Part shown: piece after piece, positions 1 through 12,113 of the stretch | Layout: every line of letters begins with the position of its first letter | Numbering within the stretch: the first letter of the stretch is position 1 | Assembly: GCA_003117195.1 (NCBI GenBank) | Contig: BDSI01000003.1 | Location: 2,013,551-2,077,550, forward strand | Source of the DNA: Eudorina sp. 2006-703-Eu-15 | Lineage: Eukaryota > Chlorophyta > Chlorophyceae > Chlamydomonadales > Volvocaceae | Length of the DNA stretch: 64,000 bases | Direction of reading: 5' to 3' | Made by a program: the position numbers and the translations under genes | The notes under the pieces: generated by a model | What the model was told of the DNA's origin: nothing | Database searches by the model: none | What the model saw: only the letters and a program-made list of their open reading frames with translations

Positions 1-106
1 CATCAAAGCGGAACAGCTGCTCTTTCGTCAGCTGCGACGGGTTACGGCCGAACAAGCGGCCTTTGTACTGCGTCCTCAGCGGCCTGCAGACTTGTTGAGC
101 GTCCAT
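1..106 (-). CDS. 5' end of an unidentified protein gene (partial)
   Basis: An ATG on the minus strand at 106-104 opens a reading frame that runs off the left edge of the window without a stop. The peptide begins MDAQQVCRPLRTQYKG and continues with a basic, glycine-containing stretch (KGRLFGRNPSQLTKEQ). No family was recognised in these 35 residues. It faces away from the TFIIS/SPOC gene, so the roughly 630 bp between them would serve as a shared upstream region. The frame has no internal stop and looks like an ordinary first exon, but a chance open frame in GC-rich DNA cannot be excluded. Confidence 0.4.
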   Translation of the reverse strand, partial: MDAQQVCRPLRTQYKGRLFGRNPSQLTKEQLFRFD

Positions 107-741
107 GGTGACCTACTCGAGCGCAGAGAGCATCGCAAGGGTTGAGACGCACCCACGCATACTCGCACGCACCCATGCATGGCGCCCACCTGACACTCAT
201 CACACAGCCTTGAGACACCCATGGTCACACGGCACACCTCTTAAAGGAAACTCGCGGTGCCGCCACCATACGCCACCAACCATGCAGGGAATGCGAAACG
301 GACAGCAAGCGCGAACTCGGGTGGAGGAGACGAAGGTTGGTGGGTTCGGACACGGCTCAATCCCTTGGGTGCCAGACAGCCCTGTCGTGTCCATTACCGG
401 CCTCCCTGCGAGGTCGCTTTTCACCCCCCAACGATGAATGACGCCTCATGGACGCGACCTTGACCATGTTCAATGCCCTTCCTGCGTCCCCGCCTGGAAC
501 TTCGTCCCCCCTCTGACGACCGTATCGCCGTGTGCCTCCCTCGCCGTGTGCCTCCCGGTGCGCAGGGACAGCCCGACCGCAGCATCCCCATCCGCATCAC
601 CCCCACCAGCATCATCACCACCCCCGCCACCACCATCCGACGGCCAACGGCGGCGCCGTGCACGGCACGCCTGCCAGCGGCGCCGCCGCCGCCGCTGCGG
701 CGACCTCAGCCGCTGGCGACCCGCTGGCCGCCGACAGCGAC
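107..741. other. Intergenic/5' region between divergent genes
   Basis: No convincing coding exon was identified here. A 15-bp direct repeat (cgccgtgtgcctccc) occurs twice near 528-556. From about 532 to 741 the frame of the downstream gene is open and would encode a Pro/His/Ala low-complexity run, but it holds no in-frame ATG. An upstream exon may splice in near the AG at 563-564, so part of this stretch may be coding or 5' UTR. Confidence 0.4.
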
Positions 742-3700
742 ATGGCCGAGGCGGAGGCCTTCAAGAACACGCTGATGAGTGCCCTGATGCACACATTCAC
801 GGGCCCACCGTCCTCGATGATCCCGACGCCCGGTGTGGGGGGCATGATCCCCACACCCGGGCCCCCGGGGCACCCGCCCATGATCATGATCCCGACGCCG
901 GGGCCCCCTGCGAGCGGTGACGCGCCCGGCTCGGCGCGCGGACCGGGCAGCCACACGCGGGCGGAGCGGGGCGGCGGGCTCAGGTCGCAGACCAGCCTGG
1001 TGAGCCGGTGCAGCTGCGGGGGCGATGGGCCAGGAGCGGGGGCAAGCAAACGAGGGCAGGGTCGTGTTCTCCCCACTGCGGGTGCGCGAATGCGAGGCTT
1101 CACTGTCCTGGCATGCATCTTGGCTTCGCGCGTGTTGCCAGCTTGCCACGCGGATGGCAGCGGGCACTCGGGGTCAGGTAGGGCGAAACGAGCGTGTAGC
1201 ACCTCCTTGTGCCGCCGCTGTGAGCCGACCTGGTCCGTGTGCCCCCGCCCGCCTGGGGACTCCCGCCCCTTTTCCCCCGCGCCCTGCAGCCCACCGCCGG
1301 CAGTGTGGGGAACGACGACGAGGTCCGCACCAAGGTCCGGGAGCAGCTGGCGCTGGCGCTGCAGCGGGCACGGGACGAGCTCAAGGTCTGGTGGGGCCGG
1401 CGGCGCGGACGCACCAGGGGCACCGTGCAGGAAATGGGTGGTCGTGCCCGAAAACTACATCAACGGGGGGTAGGGGTATAGGAAATTGGTAGGCATATCT
1501 TGACTGCATAAGGGGAGGGCCCGGGACTCGTGGGCATCCGTGACTGTCTTTTGGGGGAGGGGAAGACTGTGACGGCTGCGGGGAAGCCCTCGCAGTCTTG
1601 CCTTCGTCGATCTGTTCCCCGCTGTTCACCACGGGGCGCTAAGTACCAAGCTCTTTCGTCCGTCCCTGCGTCGACGAACGCTGGTTGTTCTCACGCCCCC
1701 GAACCGCGCTTCCTCAGGCGGAGGGCTACACGGAGGCTCTGCCGGACCCGGCGGCGGTGTCGGCGGAGGTGGAATCCGAGATGTACAAGCTGCACGGTGG
1801 GTCTGATCGGGGGAGGGTGGGCGGGGATGGGCCACGGAGGCTCACGGTCTGCGTAGGGACGCAGTAATGTTATACATACACCGCCGGGGGCGCGGGCGGG
1901 TTATATTGAGAAAAATAAATAAACCCGCAGAACAAACCCGGGCACACCCTGCGCGGGCGGATATTCTCAATTCGGTGTACTCTCAATTTCGGTGACGTTT
2001 CGCGGTTTCGCTGTCTTTATCGACAACTGGGGGCCCGCTAAGACTCTAGCAGCAGGCTGCAAGTCTGGATGGGTTTTAACGGACAGGCGACGGGCGGAAA
2101 CTCTTTTGAACCGTTACAAGGTGGACCCGTATCCCGACCGGGTGTTCCAACGGGCCCAGATAGCGCGTAGGTGCCTCGTCTCATCAACCCCTACCAAGGA
2201 CTGCGCACCCATCCTCCATCACCCGCGGGGGGGTCATGCAGCCATACCGGCCAACACACCAGGTTGCCAGCGCGCCAGGATTGCCTCTCCTGGAAACCGC
2301 GCCAGACCCGCCTAATCACACGGCGGTGAGGGAGCCGGGATTCGAACCGCGGGTCTCTGGACAGAATGCCAGTGTCTTTCCCATTAGACGACCCCCGGGA
2401 CGGAAACTGATGAGATGAGATGGGAAGCTTCCCATGCGGCCACTGATGGGGTGTGACGGGGTTCTGTACTTGCAGCCCCCACCGCCACACTTCCCTTGCC
2501 GGCGCGACTCCAACGTGGGGCACATCTACGCCCAACCCTCCACGCCACACCCCATGCTTTACAACCCTTGCTAAGCATATTCCGCGAAACCTTCCTCTTT
2601 CCCAGACAACTCCGTCTCCAAGGAGTACAAGGCCAAGTTCCGGTCTCTGGCCTTCAATCTGAAGGACAACGCCAACCCGGAGCTGCGCGCGCGGGTGCTG
2701 CGCGGGGAGCTGGCGCCCGGCAAGCTGGTGACGCTGGGGCCCGCGGAGCTGGCTCGCCGGGAGCTGAGCGAGTGGCGGCAGAAGCGGCAGGAGGAGGCGG
2801 CCAAGATGGTGTTCCTGGATGCAGGTCGGTGCGGGTCGGTGTCGGTGGGGCGGGATCGATGTGCGGGCGGATGAAGGTGGTTGTGAGAAGGCAAGCCCCT
2901 GTCTTGCTGTCTATCAGGCCAGGGAGTGCAGGTGCTGCACGCAACTCGCCGGTCGTCGGCTGCAATCGCTGCACGAAACCCAGATACTCAATATGCAAAG
3001 AATGAGAAGAAGCAGAGCGCGTTGACCCGATGGTAGGCCTGCGAAGAGATGGCACTACATTGCGCACACGCGCGGCGACGCGGCGGCCGGGGGTTTGGAT
3101 GGATGGGATTGACAGAGGACCCGGTGGATGGGTGGGTGGGTGGTGGATGCCCGGGTGGGCTGGGTGGTGGATGGCATGAAGGGCGCGGCCTAGTTGGGTT
3201 GCTCCGACGATAGCTCTTCAGTGCCAGCATCAAACCGCACCTGCCCGCTGGCGGCATGGTTCGAGGGGCCGGAAACGGGAGGCAGCAGAGTCTCCAGCTC
3301 TGCCAACGGTTCGCTACTGCTCCTCCATAGCAGCCCATTACTCCTCCATTCGCCGCATGGCGTGCAATACGGCAACGGCCCACTCCTTCACTGAACAGGT
3401 TGCCGAATCGGAGTTCACGTTGACGTGCGACACAACGCCCTGGCGCACTTCAGGGTCGTTACGCCGGAGGCCTGTCGCCTCGTGCGCGCATCGTTGCCCC
3501 TGTTACGCCTGCCCACCCTCGCTTCCTCCCGAGTCCCGACCCGCGTCCTGACCTCTTTGGCTTCCGATGCAGAAACCGCGGCCAAGTTCTCCACGGCCGC
3601 TGCGGCAGCCCTGGCGCAGCGCCGGATGAAGACCAAGGACGAGGAGGCGCCGGCCGCCAAGCCCACCGCTTCGCCCGAGCGCGCGGCGAACGCGGCGGCG

Positions 3701-6700
3701 GAGGGCCCGGCGGAGGCCGACCAAGACGGCGCGGACGGCGCGACGGCGGCGGCGTCCACAGCCGCCATTCCGAGCGGCGGCGCCGCGCTGCCGCTGCAAC
3801 GGCGGTCCTCCCTGGGGCTGCCGCGGACAGCATCCGGCGGCGAACCCGCCGCCGCGGCGGCGGCGGCGCCCGAGCTACCTCGGCGGACGTCCCTGCAAGG
3901 CGGCACGGCCGACGCCGCCGGCGACGGCAGCGCCGCAGTCGCTGGGCTGCCTGTGCCGCCGGTGACGACGCTGCCGTTGGCGCCCGGGGGTGGTGGTGGA
4001 GCGGCGGCGGCGCTGTCTCCGGCCAAGCGGGCGGTGCTGCGGGCGGCATTGCCGGCCGCGGCCACGACGGGTGACGAGACGCCGCCCCGCGAGGACCAGG
4101 TGCGGGTGGAGGGCTTGGTGGGTAGGCTGTGGGGGCTGGCTGCCGAACCCTTACGCATATAGGTAGTGATAAGGCCCTGTCTGATCTGATCTGATCTGAG
4201 CGCGCAGGCGAAGACTCCGGGGAGCCAGGGAACTGAGGCGCGGAGAGGGCAGCGACCCCGCTTGCGGTCTTGTGCCCGAATCCTGTGCCGCACACGCTTT
4301 GTACCCAAAGGCTATCGAGGCGATGGTCTTTACCGTTGAAGGTGCTGGGGCCCCCGACCCTGTGCGTGGTCCGGACACATGGGCTGGACCGGGGCCATTG
4401 TGTGGCTTACGGGCACTTTCCGGGCATCGCCATGCCCTTTGCATGTCACGCCGCACTCCTGATCTGCCTGCCTACGAACACACAGCCAGACAGCCAGACA
4501 GCCACAGAGCATCACAACCAGAAGACTTGTAGGCACACGGGGGCCGGGCAGTGGCTCTGGGCGCGTCTTGGTGATTCTTCGTGCTGCGGGTGTGTTGAAC
4601 CGTGCAGGGCGGCGACGCGCCGTACGACCCGGACAGCTACGACGAGCCGTACGACCCGGAGGCCCAGCACCCCGACGAGGACGACGTGCCGAAGTACGAC
4701 CCCGTGGGTGTGCCGTCGTCCGCCGAGGAAGCGGCGGCGGCGGCGGCGGCGGCGGCACCTCCCACGAAGCCGTCAGGTGCGGGTTGGGCACGTCGGTGGG
4801 TACCGAGGGGGTAGCCGCCACCGGTGTCTGGAGGACGGCGTCGGGGTGCGCAGCGCGGAGGATGCGGCACCCCTCCGTGTGAGCTGGGGTTTCGGAGCAG
4901 CGGTCCCGCGGTATTAAGGGTACCGTTGCGCAATCACCCGGTGCTCTTCACCCGCGACCACATGGGCAGCGATTCAATAGCCTTTGCGAACTCCCTTAAC
5001 ACGTAATGTCTTCGTTGAGCGGAGACCTCACGTTAAGCGGATCCCACTTGGCGCCTTGGTGTTTCTGTTTTATACCTTAACGCGCGGCCCTTCCGCCGCA
5101 GGCGCGCCCTCCATCGCCTCGCTTCGGGGTGTGCCGCCGCCGGTGGCTCCGCCCCTCGGCACCGACCGGAAAACCTCCCTGCCCTCGCCCATCCGCTCGC
5201 CCCGCGGCTCGGCCCCGGTCGCAGCGGCGGTGCCCGACCTGGCCCCGGTGATCCAGCGGCAGCAGCTGGGCGAGGGGGCGCTGGCGGACCTGCCGCTGGA
5301 CGCAGTGGGGCAGCCGGTGAGTGGTCGGGGAGGGGAGTTCAAATGAACAGCCCAGACACATCCAGCCGGGGGGGGCGGCGGGGAGGGGAGGGGAGGCTGG
5401 GGGCGATGATTCGGTGCGGGACCGGTATAGAAACTTGGTAGGCAGAGTCAAGATGTAAAGGATATTGGGCTGGGTGTGAAGGAAATTGGCCGGGTTGGCC
5501 GGGGTGGGGAATCAGAGGGAAACCAGCCTAGACACACCCGGCACGGCGACATCAAGGATTATGCTTACCAACGCGAATTGCCGCTACCCGCCAACGAGCT
5601 TCCCTGGCCCTCATTGCATGCCGCCCCTGCATGCCGCCCTTGCGATGCCGCCCTTCCATGCTTCGCCCCTGCCCGACGCAACCGCGAATGTTCTCAACCC
5701 CGCCGAACCCGACTCCGCTCCCTGTTCAGCTGTGGGCGGGCGTGATGCGGGTCCCCGGCACCGCCACTGACAACCTCGTCGCCGTGGAGGTGTCGTACCT
5801 GGGCGGCAGCGGCCGCCTGGCGGCCATGCTGCTGTGCTCCGAGCCCCCCACGGAGCTCCTCGTCAAGGGCCAGGTCAAGCTGTCCCGGGTGGAGCAGTTC
5901 TTCGAGGAGCTCCGTCGCAGCCGCAGCCGTACCATCACGCTAGCGCTTGTACGGCAGCTCAGCCCGGAGGCGGCCGCGGCGGCGGGGCTAGGGGAGGCCG
6001 TCGAGGCGGCCGCGCGCGGCGGCGGCATGGCCGAGTTCGTGGCGCAGCACCGCAGCCGTACGGGCCTGGCGACACCGCAGGGCTCCCTGGAGGCGTACAT
6101 GGTGACCCGTGGGTCATTGGCGGCGCGGCTGCTCAAGACGGCGCGCGGCGTGTGCCCCTCGCACCAGGTGAGTGCGAGGAGACAGGGCCAGTTGCGTGGC
6201 TGGGCTGGGCCGGGGACGCTTTCCCGCCTGCACGACAGGCGGCTGAGAGGTGGATGTGCCGGTCGGGAGGTCGCACGTGTCCCTCCTTTGATACGGTAAC
6301 CCGAATCGGGCACTGCAAGTGGTGTGCCCTTGTCCGCTTGGCCCGTACCTCCAACCCGGGCCCCCTCAGCTTTGCCCCTCGGGGCACCCGCTTGGCCCCA
6401 CCTGCCCCGATCTAGAAAAAGCCCGAGCTGTTACCGAGCTGTTAACCCCCGCGCCCCGCCGCCTCGGTTCCGCCCTCTTACCTCCCCCCTCCCCGCCCTC
6501 TATTTGTCTACCAATGTCCTATACCCGCCCTCTACCTCCTCCCAATAATAAATCTGTCTACCAATTTCCTATACCCCCTCCCAACCCCCTTCAGCTGGCT
6601 CTCCTGCCCGAGGACATCGGTGAGGATCAGCTGCTGCTCGCCATGGTGCACCCGAGGACCTGGGAGCCGCCGGGGCACGTGGCGGCACAGATGCACGGAC

Positions 6701-8253
6701 AGGGCCAGCCGCCGCCACACCAGGTCCTGCAGGCCCCGCACGGCGCCTATCAGCCCTTTGGGCACGACCCGCAACCGCATCCTCAGTCGCACCCAACCCC
6801 GCAACCGCTGGACGGAGCGGCGGCGGCAGCGGCGACGGCCCCGCCGCCGATGCCCGCCATCGACTTCAACGACCTGGCGGCGGTGGCGGCGGGGCTGATG
6901 GGACCGCCGGCGGCGGCGCCGGCTCCCGTCGTGGACCCACGGCTCGGCGGAGGGCGTGGTGCGGCGCCGCCGGAGGCAGCGGGGGCGCCGCAGGCCGAGG
7001 GCCTGCCTATCGACTTGGGCGCACTCAGCGACCTGGCGGCAGCGCTGGGCATCCCCGGCGGTGGCGGCGGGGGCGCCGCCGCCGTTGCGCCGCCAGCGCC
7101 GGTGCCCGAGGCGCCGCCGGCGCCGCAGATCGTGGTAGAGGCGGCGCCAGCGGCGGGCGGGGGTTCCAGTCAGCTCGTCACCATGCTGATGCAGAACCCG
7201 GACGGCACCCTCGCCATCGTGGCGATGCCGCAGGGCGCGGCGCCGCCGGCGGGCGTGCCGCCGGCAGCGCCGCCGCAGGTCATCCTGCAGCCGCCGCCGG
7301 GGCCACTCGGCCCGGCGGGGCCCGTGCCGTCTGGCCCCGGGCAGCCGCCGCCAGAGCATCTCTACCACCAGGGGCCGCCGCAGCAGCAGCAGCAACCGCC
7401 GCCGCACGCGCATCCCCATACAGAGCAACCCGGCGGCCCGCCGCCGCCGCAGTACTTGCCGCCAGGCGCGCCGCCGCCGCCGTACGGCGAGCCGCCGCCT
7501 CACGAGCATTACCCCGGCGGCCACGGGCCGCCGCCACAGGGCAGGTACGGCGGGCCGCCTGGCGGCGGCCCGCCGCCGCCGTACGGGGACCCGCACGCGG
7601 GGCCACCGCCACCGCACGGGCACCATCACAGCTACCCGCCCCCGCAGCAGCATTCGCACGACCCGTATTACGGCGGCCCGCCGCCGCCGCATTACCAGCA
7701 GCCGCCGCCGCCGGGTCACGGCGGCAGCGATCCCGGCGCACCGCCGCCGTACGGGCCACCCAGGGAGGGGCCCGACGGCCGACCGCCGCCTTACTACCCA
7801 CCTCGGGACGACCCCGACAGTCGCGGCCCTGGCGGGTACGACGATCCGTACTACCACCGTGGCGGCGGCGGCGGACCCCCGGGTCCGCATGATGGGCCTT
7901 ATCCGTACCGTGGGGGACCTCCAGGGCGGGGAGGCGGTCGCGGACCGCCGCCGCCCCGGGGGGAATGGGGCGGTGAGCACGGGCGTTGGGGACGTGGCGG
8001 GCGCGGTGGTCGCGGGCCACATGACGAGGGTCGCGGCGGCGGCGGCGGCGGCTACGGGTACGACGGCTATGGCGACCACCCAGGCGGCGGCGGCGGTGGT
8101 GGAGGCTACAGGGGCGGGGGACGTGGCGGGGGACGTGGCGGCGGCAGGGACAGAGGAGAATGGGGCGGCGGCGAGGGGCGGCGGGAGTGGGAGGGCGGCG
8201 GCAGGGGCGACCGTCGGGACCGCGACAGGGGCCGCGTGCAGTTCCCGCGGTGA
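742..8253 (+). CDS. TFIIS central domain + SPOC domain protein (transcription elongation regulator)
   Basis: Nine exons: 742-999, 1290-1385, 1718-1796, 2606-2824, 3573-4099, 4608-4776, 5102-5316, 5730-6167, 6595-8253, giving 1219 residues. Residues about 90-215, over three introns, form a TFIIS middle domain (EVRTKVREQLALAL, then FRSLAFNLKDN, RARVLRGEL, LVTLGPAELA). Residues about 522-690 form a SPOC domain (LWAGVMRVPG, LLVKGQVKL, SRTITLALVRQL). The C-terminus is very Pro/Gly-rich and ends in an RGG-type tail with many RGG/GRGG units; exon 4608-4776 carries a poly-Ala run. The TFIIS-M plus SPOC pairing is that of the yeast Bye1, animal PHF3/DIDO and plant SPOC/TFIIS families, which bind RNA polymerase II (the SPOC domain reads the phosphorylated CTD). 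No PHD finger was seen. The start at 742 is the first in-frame ATG; an upstream coding exon is possible. All splice phases agree. Confidence 0.85.
2111..2175 (+). repeat. Dispersed repeat with GTTACAAGGTGGACCC terminus (copy 1)
   Basis: The stretch begins CCGTTACAAGGTGGACCC and continues through a block ending CGGGCCCAGAT. It matches 38049-38121 over about 65 bp with few differences. Shorter matches to the head occur at 22774-22792 and 36950-36972. The head resembles the reverse complement of another repeat terminus in this window (GGGTCCACTGTAAC), so these may be two ends of one DNA-transposon family. It lies in an intron. Confidence 0.55.
2328..2398 (-). pseudogene. tRNA-like sequence (tRNA pseudogene or tRNA-derived SINE head)
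   Basis: The minus strand has a good internal promoter B box (GGTTCGAATCC, complement at 2338-2347), an intact 4-bp D stem (GTCT/AGAC) and a CTGG/CCAG anticodon stem. The acceptor ends pair poorly (CCGGGGG against CTCCCTC), the T stem has two mismatches, and the anticodon arm is one base short. It therefore resembles a tRNA without folding as a clean functional one. It lies antisense inside the third intron (1797-2605) of the TFIIS/SPOC gene, close to other dispersed repeats. The anticodon is not assignable with confidence. Confidence 0.5.
4391..4480 (+). repeat. Dispersed repeat, GCATGTCACGCCGCACTCCTG family (copy 1)
   Basis: The block in the intron 4100-4607 contains GGGCCATTGTGTGGCTTACGG, then CCCTTTGCATGTCACGCC, then CACTCCTGATCTGCCTGCCT. 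Related blocks lie at 52189-52290 and, for the second half, at 60078-60124, all in the same orientation. It is non-coding and probably a remnant of a short interspersed element. Confidence 0.5.
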
Positions 8254-10662
8254 GGTGCGTGGGGGGCACTGAGGGAGGATTGCCGGAACCCAAACTCTGG
8301 ATCCACATTGGCTGTAGCGGCAGTTGCAAATGTACTGGGCGTGTAGGCGGCTTCACGAGGGGGGGTCGGGCGGTGAAGATTGGAGCATGCTTGCCTAAGC
8401 ATCTGTGTTTGGTCGATTACGCCCGATTGGCCGGTCAGCGGAACGGCCGCGCATGGTCTCGGGCCTCCGGGCCGTTGGGGTGTTTTGTACATGTGTCTGG
8501 TACTCTGGTTCTACCGCGCGGCAGGGAGACTGGGAGGGGCGGATGGGGCGCTGGAGCACCAGGGTTGCGCGTGTCGTGTTGCGATACGGAGGGGGGGGCC
8601 AGTGGCTGGCCTTCTTGAGACCTGACAGTGCGGTACGGAATGGCGCAGTACGGCGCAGTACGGAGCGTTGCGGTGTGGAGCGGCGCTGCGCCTTTTGTAG
8701 AGGGCGCGGGGTGCTCGGTACCATGAGCTACGTGCGCTCGTCACACGTTTCGACAACATATGTCAAGTGCGGCGTCAACGGGGAATTGGAGCTCTGCGGT
8801 ACGGTGTCTCGGTGCGCTGTGCTGTGCTGTGCTGTGCTGTGGCGCCCCGCAGCGCAGTGTCCTCTGTTGGAGGTTGGCCACAAGCTGCCGTCACGGTGCC
8901 CCATGCGCGGGTCCATGCACGGTAACCACTAGCTGACTCAACGATACCGTTATAATACCCGAATGGCAAGGTCTGCAGTGCAAGACGGACGGGCAGCCGT
9001 CGTCGCCTTGGCTGACCGCGGATCACCCTGACCTCTGGATCCACAATGGCTGTAGCGGCAGTTGCAACATCAGTTGGTGGCAGTTGCGACAGCGGCTGGT
9101 TGCGGCTGGGTCACTGCTCGGGTTCGTTGTCCGCCAGGCCAGGCGGGGGTCGCGTTAGGGCTGGCTCGATTGCGTCGGGGCGAGGGGGGGAGCGAAGCGA
9201 CGGCGGGAGGGGGGGAGGTGTGCGGACAGCGTCCGACGGTCCAAGGACAGTTCAAAGCGGTTGCTCCGTCTGCGTGCTTGACGGCTGGGTTGCATATACT
9301 TGCATTGTTGCCGGCAAGTGGAGGAATGAGCGCCGGTTTCTGCGTTGGCTGCAACGGCGCGGCCGTGAATGGCCCGCGAATGGCCCCCGAAGAAAGGAGC
9401 CCACAGCGCGGGGAGGCGGCGACTCTGCCCCGCGGCGACTCTGCCCCGCGGTGCTCTCACCAACGTTATGCTGGGCGCGTGTTGTGTGTGTTCCATTACG
9501 TCGGCATTTCTTTTCCTCTTGTTCAGCGCGCGTGCCAAAAAGGTCGCCGTACGGGTGTGGGCGCATCCGGTGTACACGTATCTGCCCCACCCTGCCTCTT
9601 GGTTGGCGAGGGTGGTGAGTGTGGTGAGGTGCGGAAGTGGGGCCAGGGGGGAGAGACTCAAAGGGACGTCCGCGCCCCCAAAATGCCTGCGGATGTGCGG
9701 TTGCAGTGTTTCGTGCGCCGAGGCCGTCGTTGCTTTGGACTTGGCAGCCGCGCAGGCCCGGGGGAGGGGAAGGGCTTCGTTGCGGGTATTGTATGTGGCG
9801 GTTGATTCGCGGAGCGGTGTCGCGGCTGCGCCGACCTGGGTTGGGTTTCGTGTTGTCGATCCGATGGCATGCGATTGCAGAAGGTTACTGAGAAGGTCAC
9901 CAACAATGCACCAAACATCGCTTGGATCCACTGTAATCTAATTTATGCAAATAGCTGGATGCCAGGGGCATCTGACAGGCGGGCTTGACTCCAGCGACAA
10001 CTGCGCAAGTCGTGGTAACGAGTTGATCAGCGGGCCCCACCAAGAGGGATAAGCAGTGCTTGACCCTAAAACCCTATACCGTTCGACCCACCACTCGGTA
10101 GCTGTTGCCTGTGATAACATAGCTATCCTTCGCGACAGCAAATGAGCAGTAGTGCACACACGATCACGTGCAAGACGTTGTCCAGCGTTGTATCATGAAG
10201 GATACCCCGCATGAAGGACGCCCCGCCTCTGATCACTTGCACGTGCTTATGCGCTGTAGGAACTATGTATCCTGCTGTATTTCCCCAACCAGGATGGTTG
10301 GCCGTGCTGTTCCAACAAGCAACGCCGGCGAATTCAGTGGTGAAGCACTATCAGCCGAACCGATAGCCATGTTCGCTTGAGCGACTTTGTTGTGCTTACA
10401 GAGGTAAGACTTCTGCGAAAGCATAAACGAAACAGGAGGTACCGTACTGGCAGTACTGACTGTTTTATCAATCAGGGTTACTAGTCATTTCCTGAGCAAT
10501 CTTATGCACTAATAGCATAAAGTTGTGATGAGCCTTAAGTTTAGGTTTATGATTGCTGAACGCTACTGGTGCACGAGTCGGGCAATTTACTCGGGTTTAT
10601 GCTACGAAACAATATGATTCTAGCACGTTGCAATAGATTAAAAAGAAAGCGTCGGCTGTAAC
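8254..10662. other. 2.4-kb spacer without a recognised gene
   Basis: No ORF here has a recognisable domain or a convincing splice pattern. It holds a 35-bp direct repeat (8295-8329 and 9033-9067), a (GTGCT)n run at about 8816-8842, and a tandem GACTCTGCCCCGCGG pair near 9419-9450. It also has a GGATCCACTGTAATC motif at about 9928-9943 that resembles the terminus of the dispersed repeat family, and a CCCTAAAACCCTA telomere-like piece at 10063-10076. From about 9950 to 10660 the base composition becomes noticeably AT-richer, as expected for the upstream region of the exostosin gene. Confidence 0.5.
8295..9067. repeat. Two-copy 35-bp direct repeat
   Basis: CTCTGGATCCACAWTGGC followed by TGTAGCGGCAGTTGCAA occurs at 8295-8329 and again at 9033-9067, differing at one base, in the same orientation and 738 bp apart. 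It could mark the two ends of an element or a local duplication. No coding content is recognised between the copies. Confidence 0.55.
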
Positions 10663-12024
10663 ATGCCGTGGCAGCACGGCTGTTCTGTATTTCGAACCAG
10701 CACGCGAACTGTGCTAACGTTGCACCCACCGACGCTTCTTTACATCTTGGCGCTCGCGGCATGTAAGGGACATATAACAGCGGACCGCTTGGACACGGCA
10801 GAGGACGGAACGGGCCGACTTGTATCCTTGCACCAGAGACAGGCGCAGGAACAGCCGGAAGCGGCGGTGTCCGCCAGGCGAGCTACATCACCCGATACAC
10901 GGTGTCCACCCGGATGCACTGCACATGGGGTTTGCAACGAGGAGCTTGGGAGGTGGGTGACGAGCGCAAGGCGAGCCGCGAAGCCAGGCGCACCGGGGAA
11001 AGGGGCTGCGCGGCCAGGGCTATCTGGTCTGACCCCAACAGCAGGGCAACTTGTGCGTGCACGGGCCGACGAATGCACATACTGGTGCCCCCCTGAGGTC
11101 CGTCCCGCCCCAACCAGCTTTGAACCCGGTTTCCTGGTCCTGCCATCACCATCGTGGTTGTGTATGTGCCGTACGCAGGTGCGACTGTCTCCGCTTCTTC
11201 ACCGGGCCGTCCTGCGCATCAGCGCTACCAGATACCGACAGACCCTGCGCACAGATGTTTATGCTGGATGATCACGGCCAGTGCAACCGTCGCTATCCGT
11301 GCTTCAACGACTGCAACCGGAGGGGCACCTGCGAAGCGGGCGTGTGCCACTGCCAGCCAGGTGTGTGTTTAGAAAAGAAGCCCGCCCGCGTGCCGCGATG
11401 GACTCAGCCGCGAGATGAGACGCCGCCGATAGTGTGCGGCGACGGGGGCGCTGACGGGGGCTGGTGGGTCTCAGAGCTGCCTCGCGCCTCGGCCACGCCA
11501 TCCATCCGATTCAGGTTATTGGGGCATCGACTGCGCCATCAGCTGGGGGCCTGACGGCAAGCCGCAGCTGCTGGACGGCCATTACAAGCCGAGGAAAACG
11601 GGTGTCAAGATCTACATTTACGAGCTGCCCTACAACATCACGACCTGGTGCGAGCGTGCGTCGTTGCGAGTCGCTCAACAGCACCGCATACGGCATGTAC
11701 GGCATATCTGTACCTTGCAATGCACCGCGAGATCCGTTCCGGCGTCCACGTGCGCGCGCGCGCGTCTCCACCCAACGCCCTGCCTGCCGAGCAGCCAGTT
11801 GACACGCTACAGCGGTACTGTCGCGGGACACTGGGTGCTGCTCGTTTCAGTTGAGCCCCGCCCTTTTCACTTTCGTCGTCACCCCGAGTGTATTCGTTGC
11901 CGCTTCCTGCCGTCGATCCGCATACACGCCCCTTTCCCCCGTATCCGGGGAAAGTGCTTCGGCGGTCTCCCGTATGGGGCGGGTTAGCGCCCCCGGCCAG
12001 TGTCGGCCCGGCAGATATGTAACG

Positions 12025-12113
<89 letters not shown>

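Noticed and set aside
3415..4308. A roughly 297-codon minus-strand frame
   Set aside because: It mirrors the Ala-rich exon 3573-4099, whose splice phases fit the sense gene exactly. No domain was seen in the antisense frame.
6532..8079. A 515-codon open frame on the minus strand, the longest antisense frame
   Set aside because: It is the complement of the Pro/Gly-rich last exon of the TFIIS/SPOC gene. The composition (Arg-rich, repetitive) and absence of domains mark it as a GC-driven shadow.
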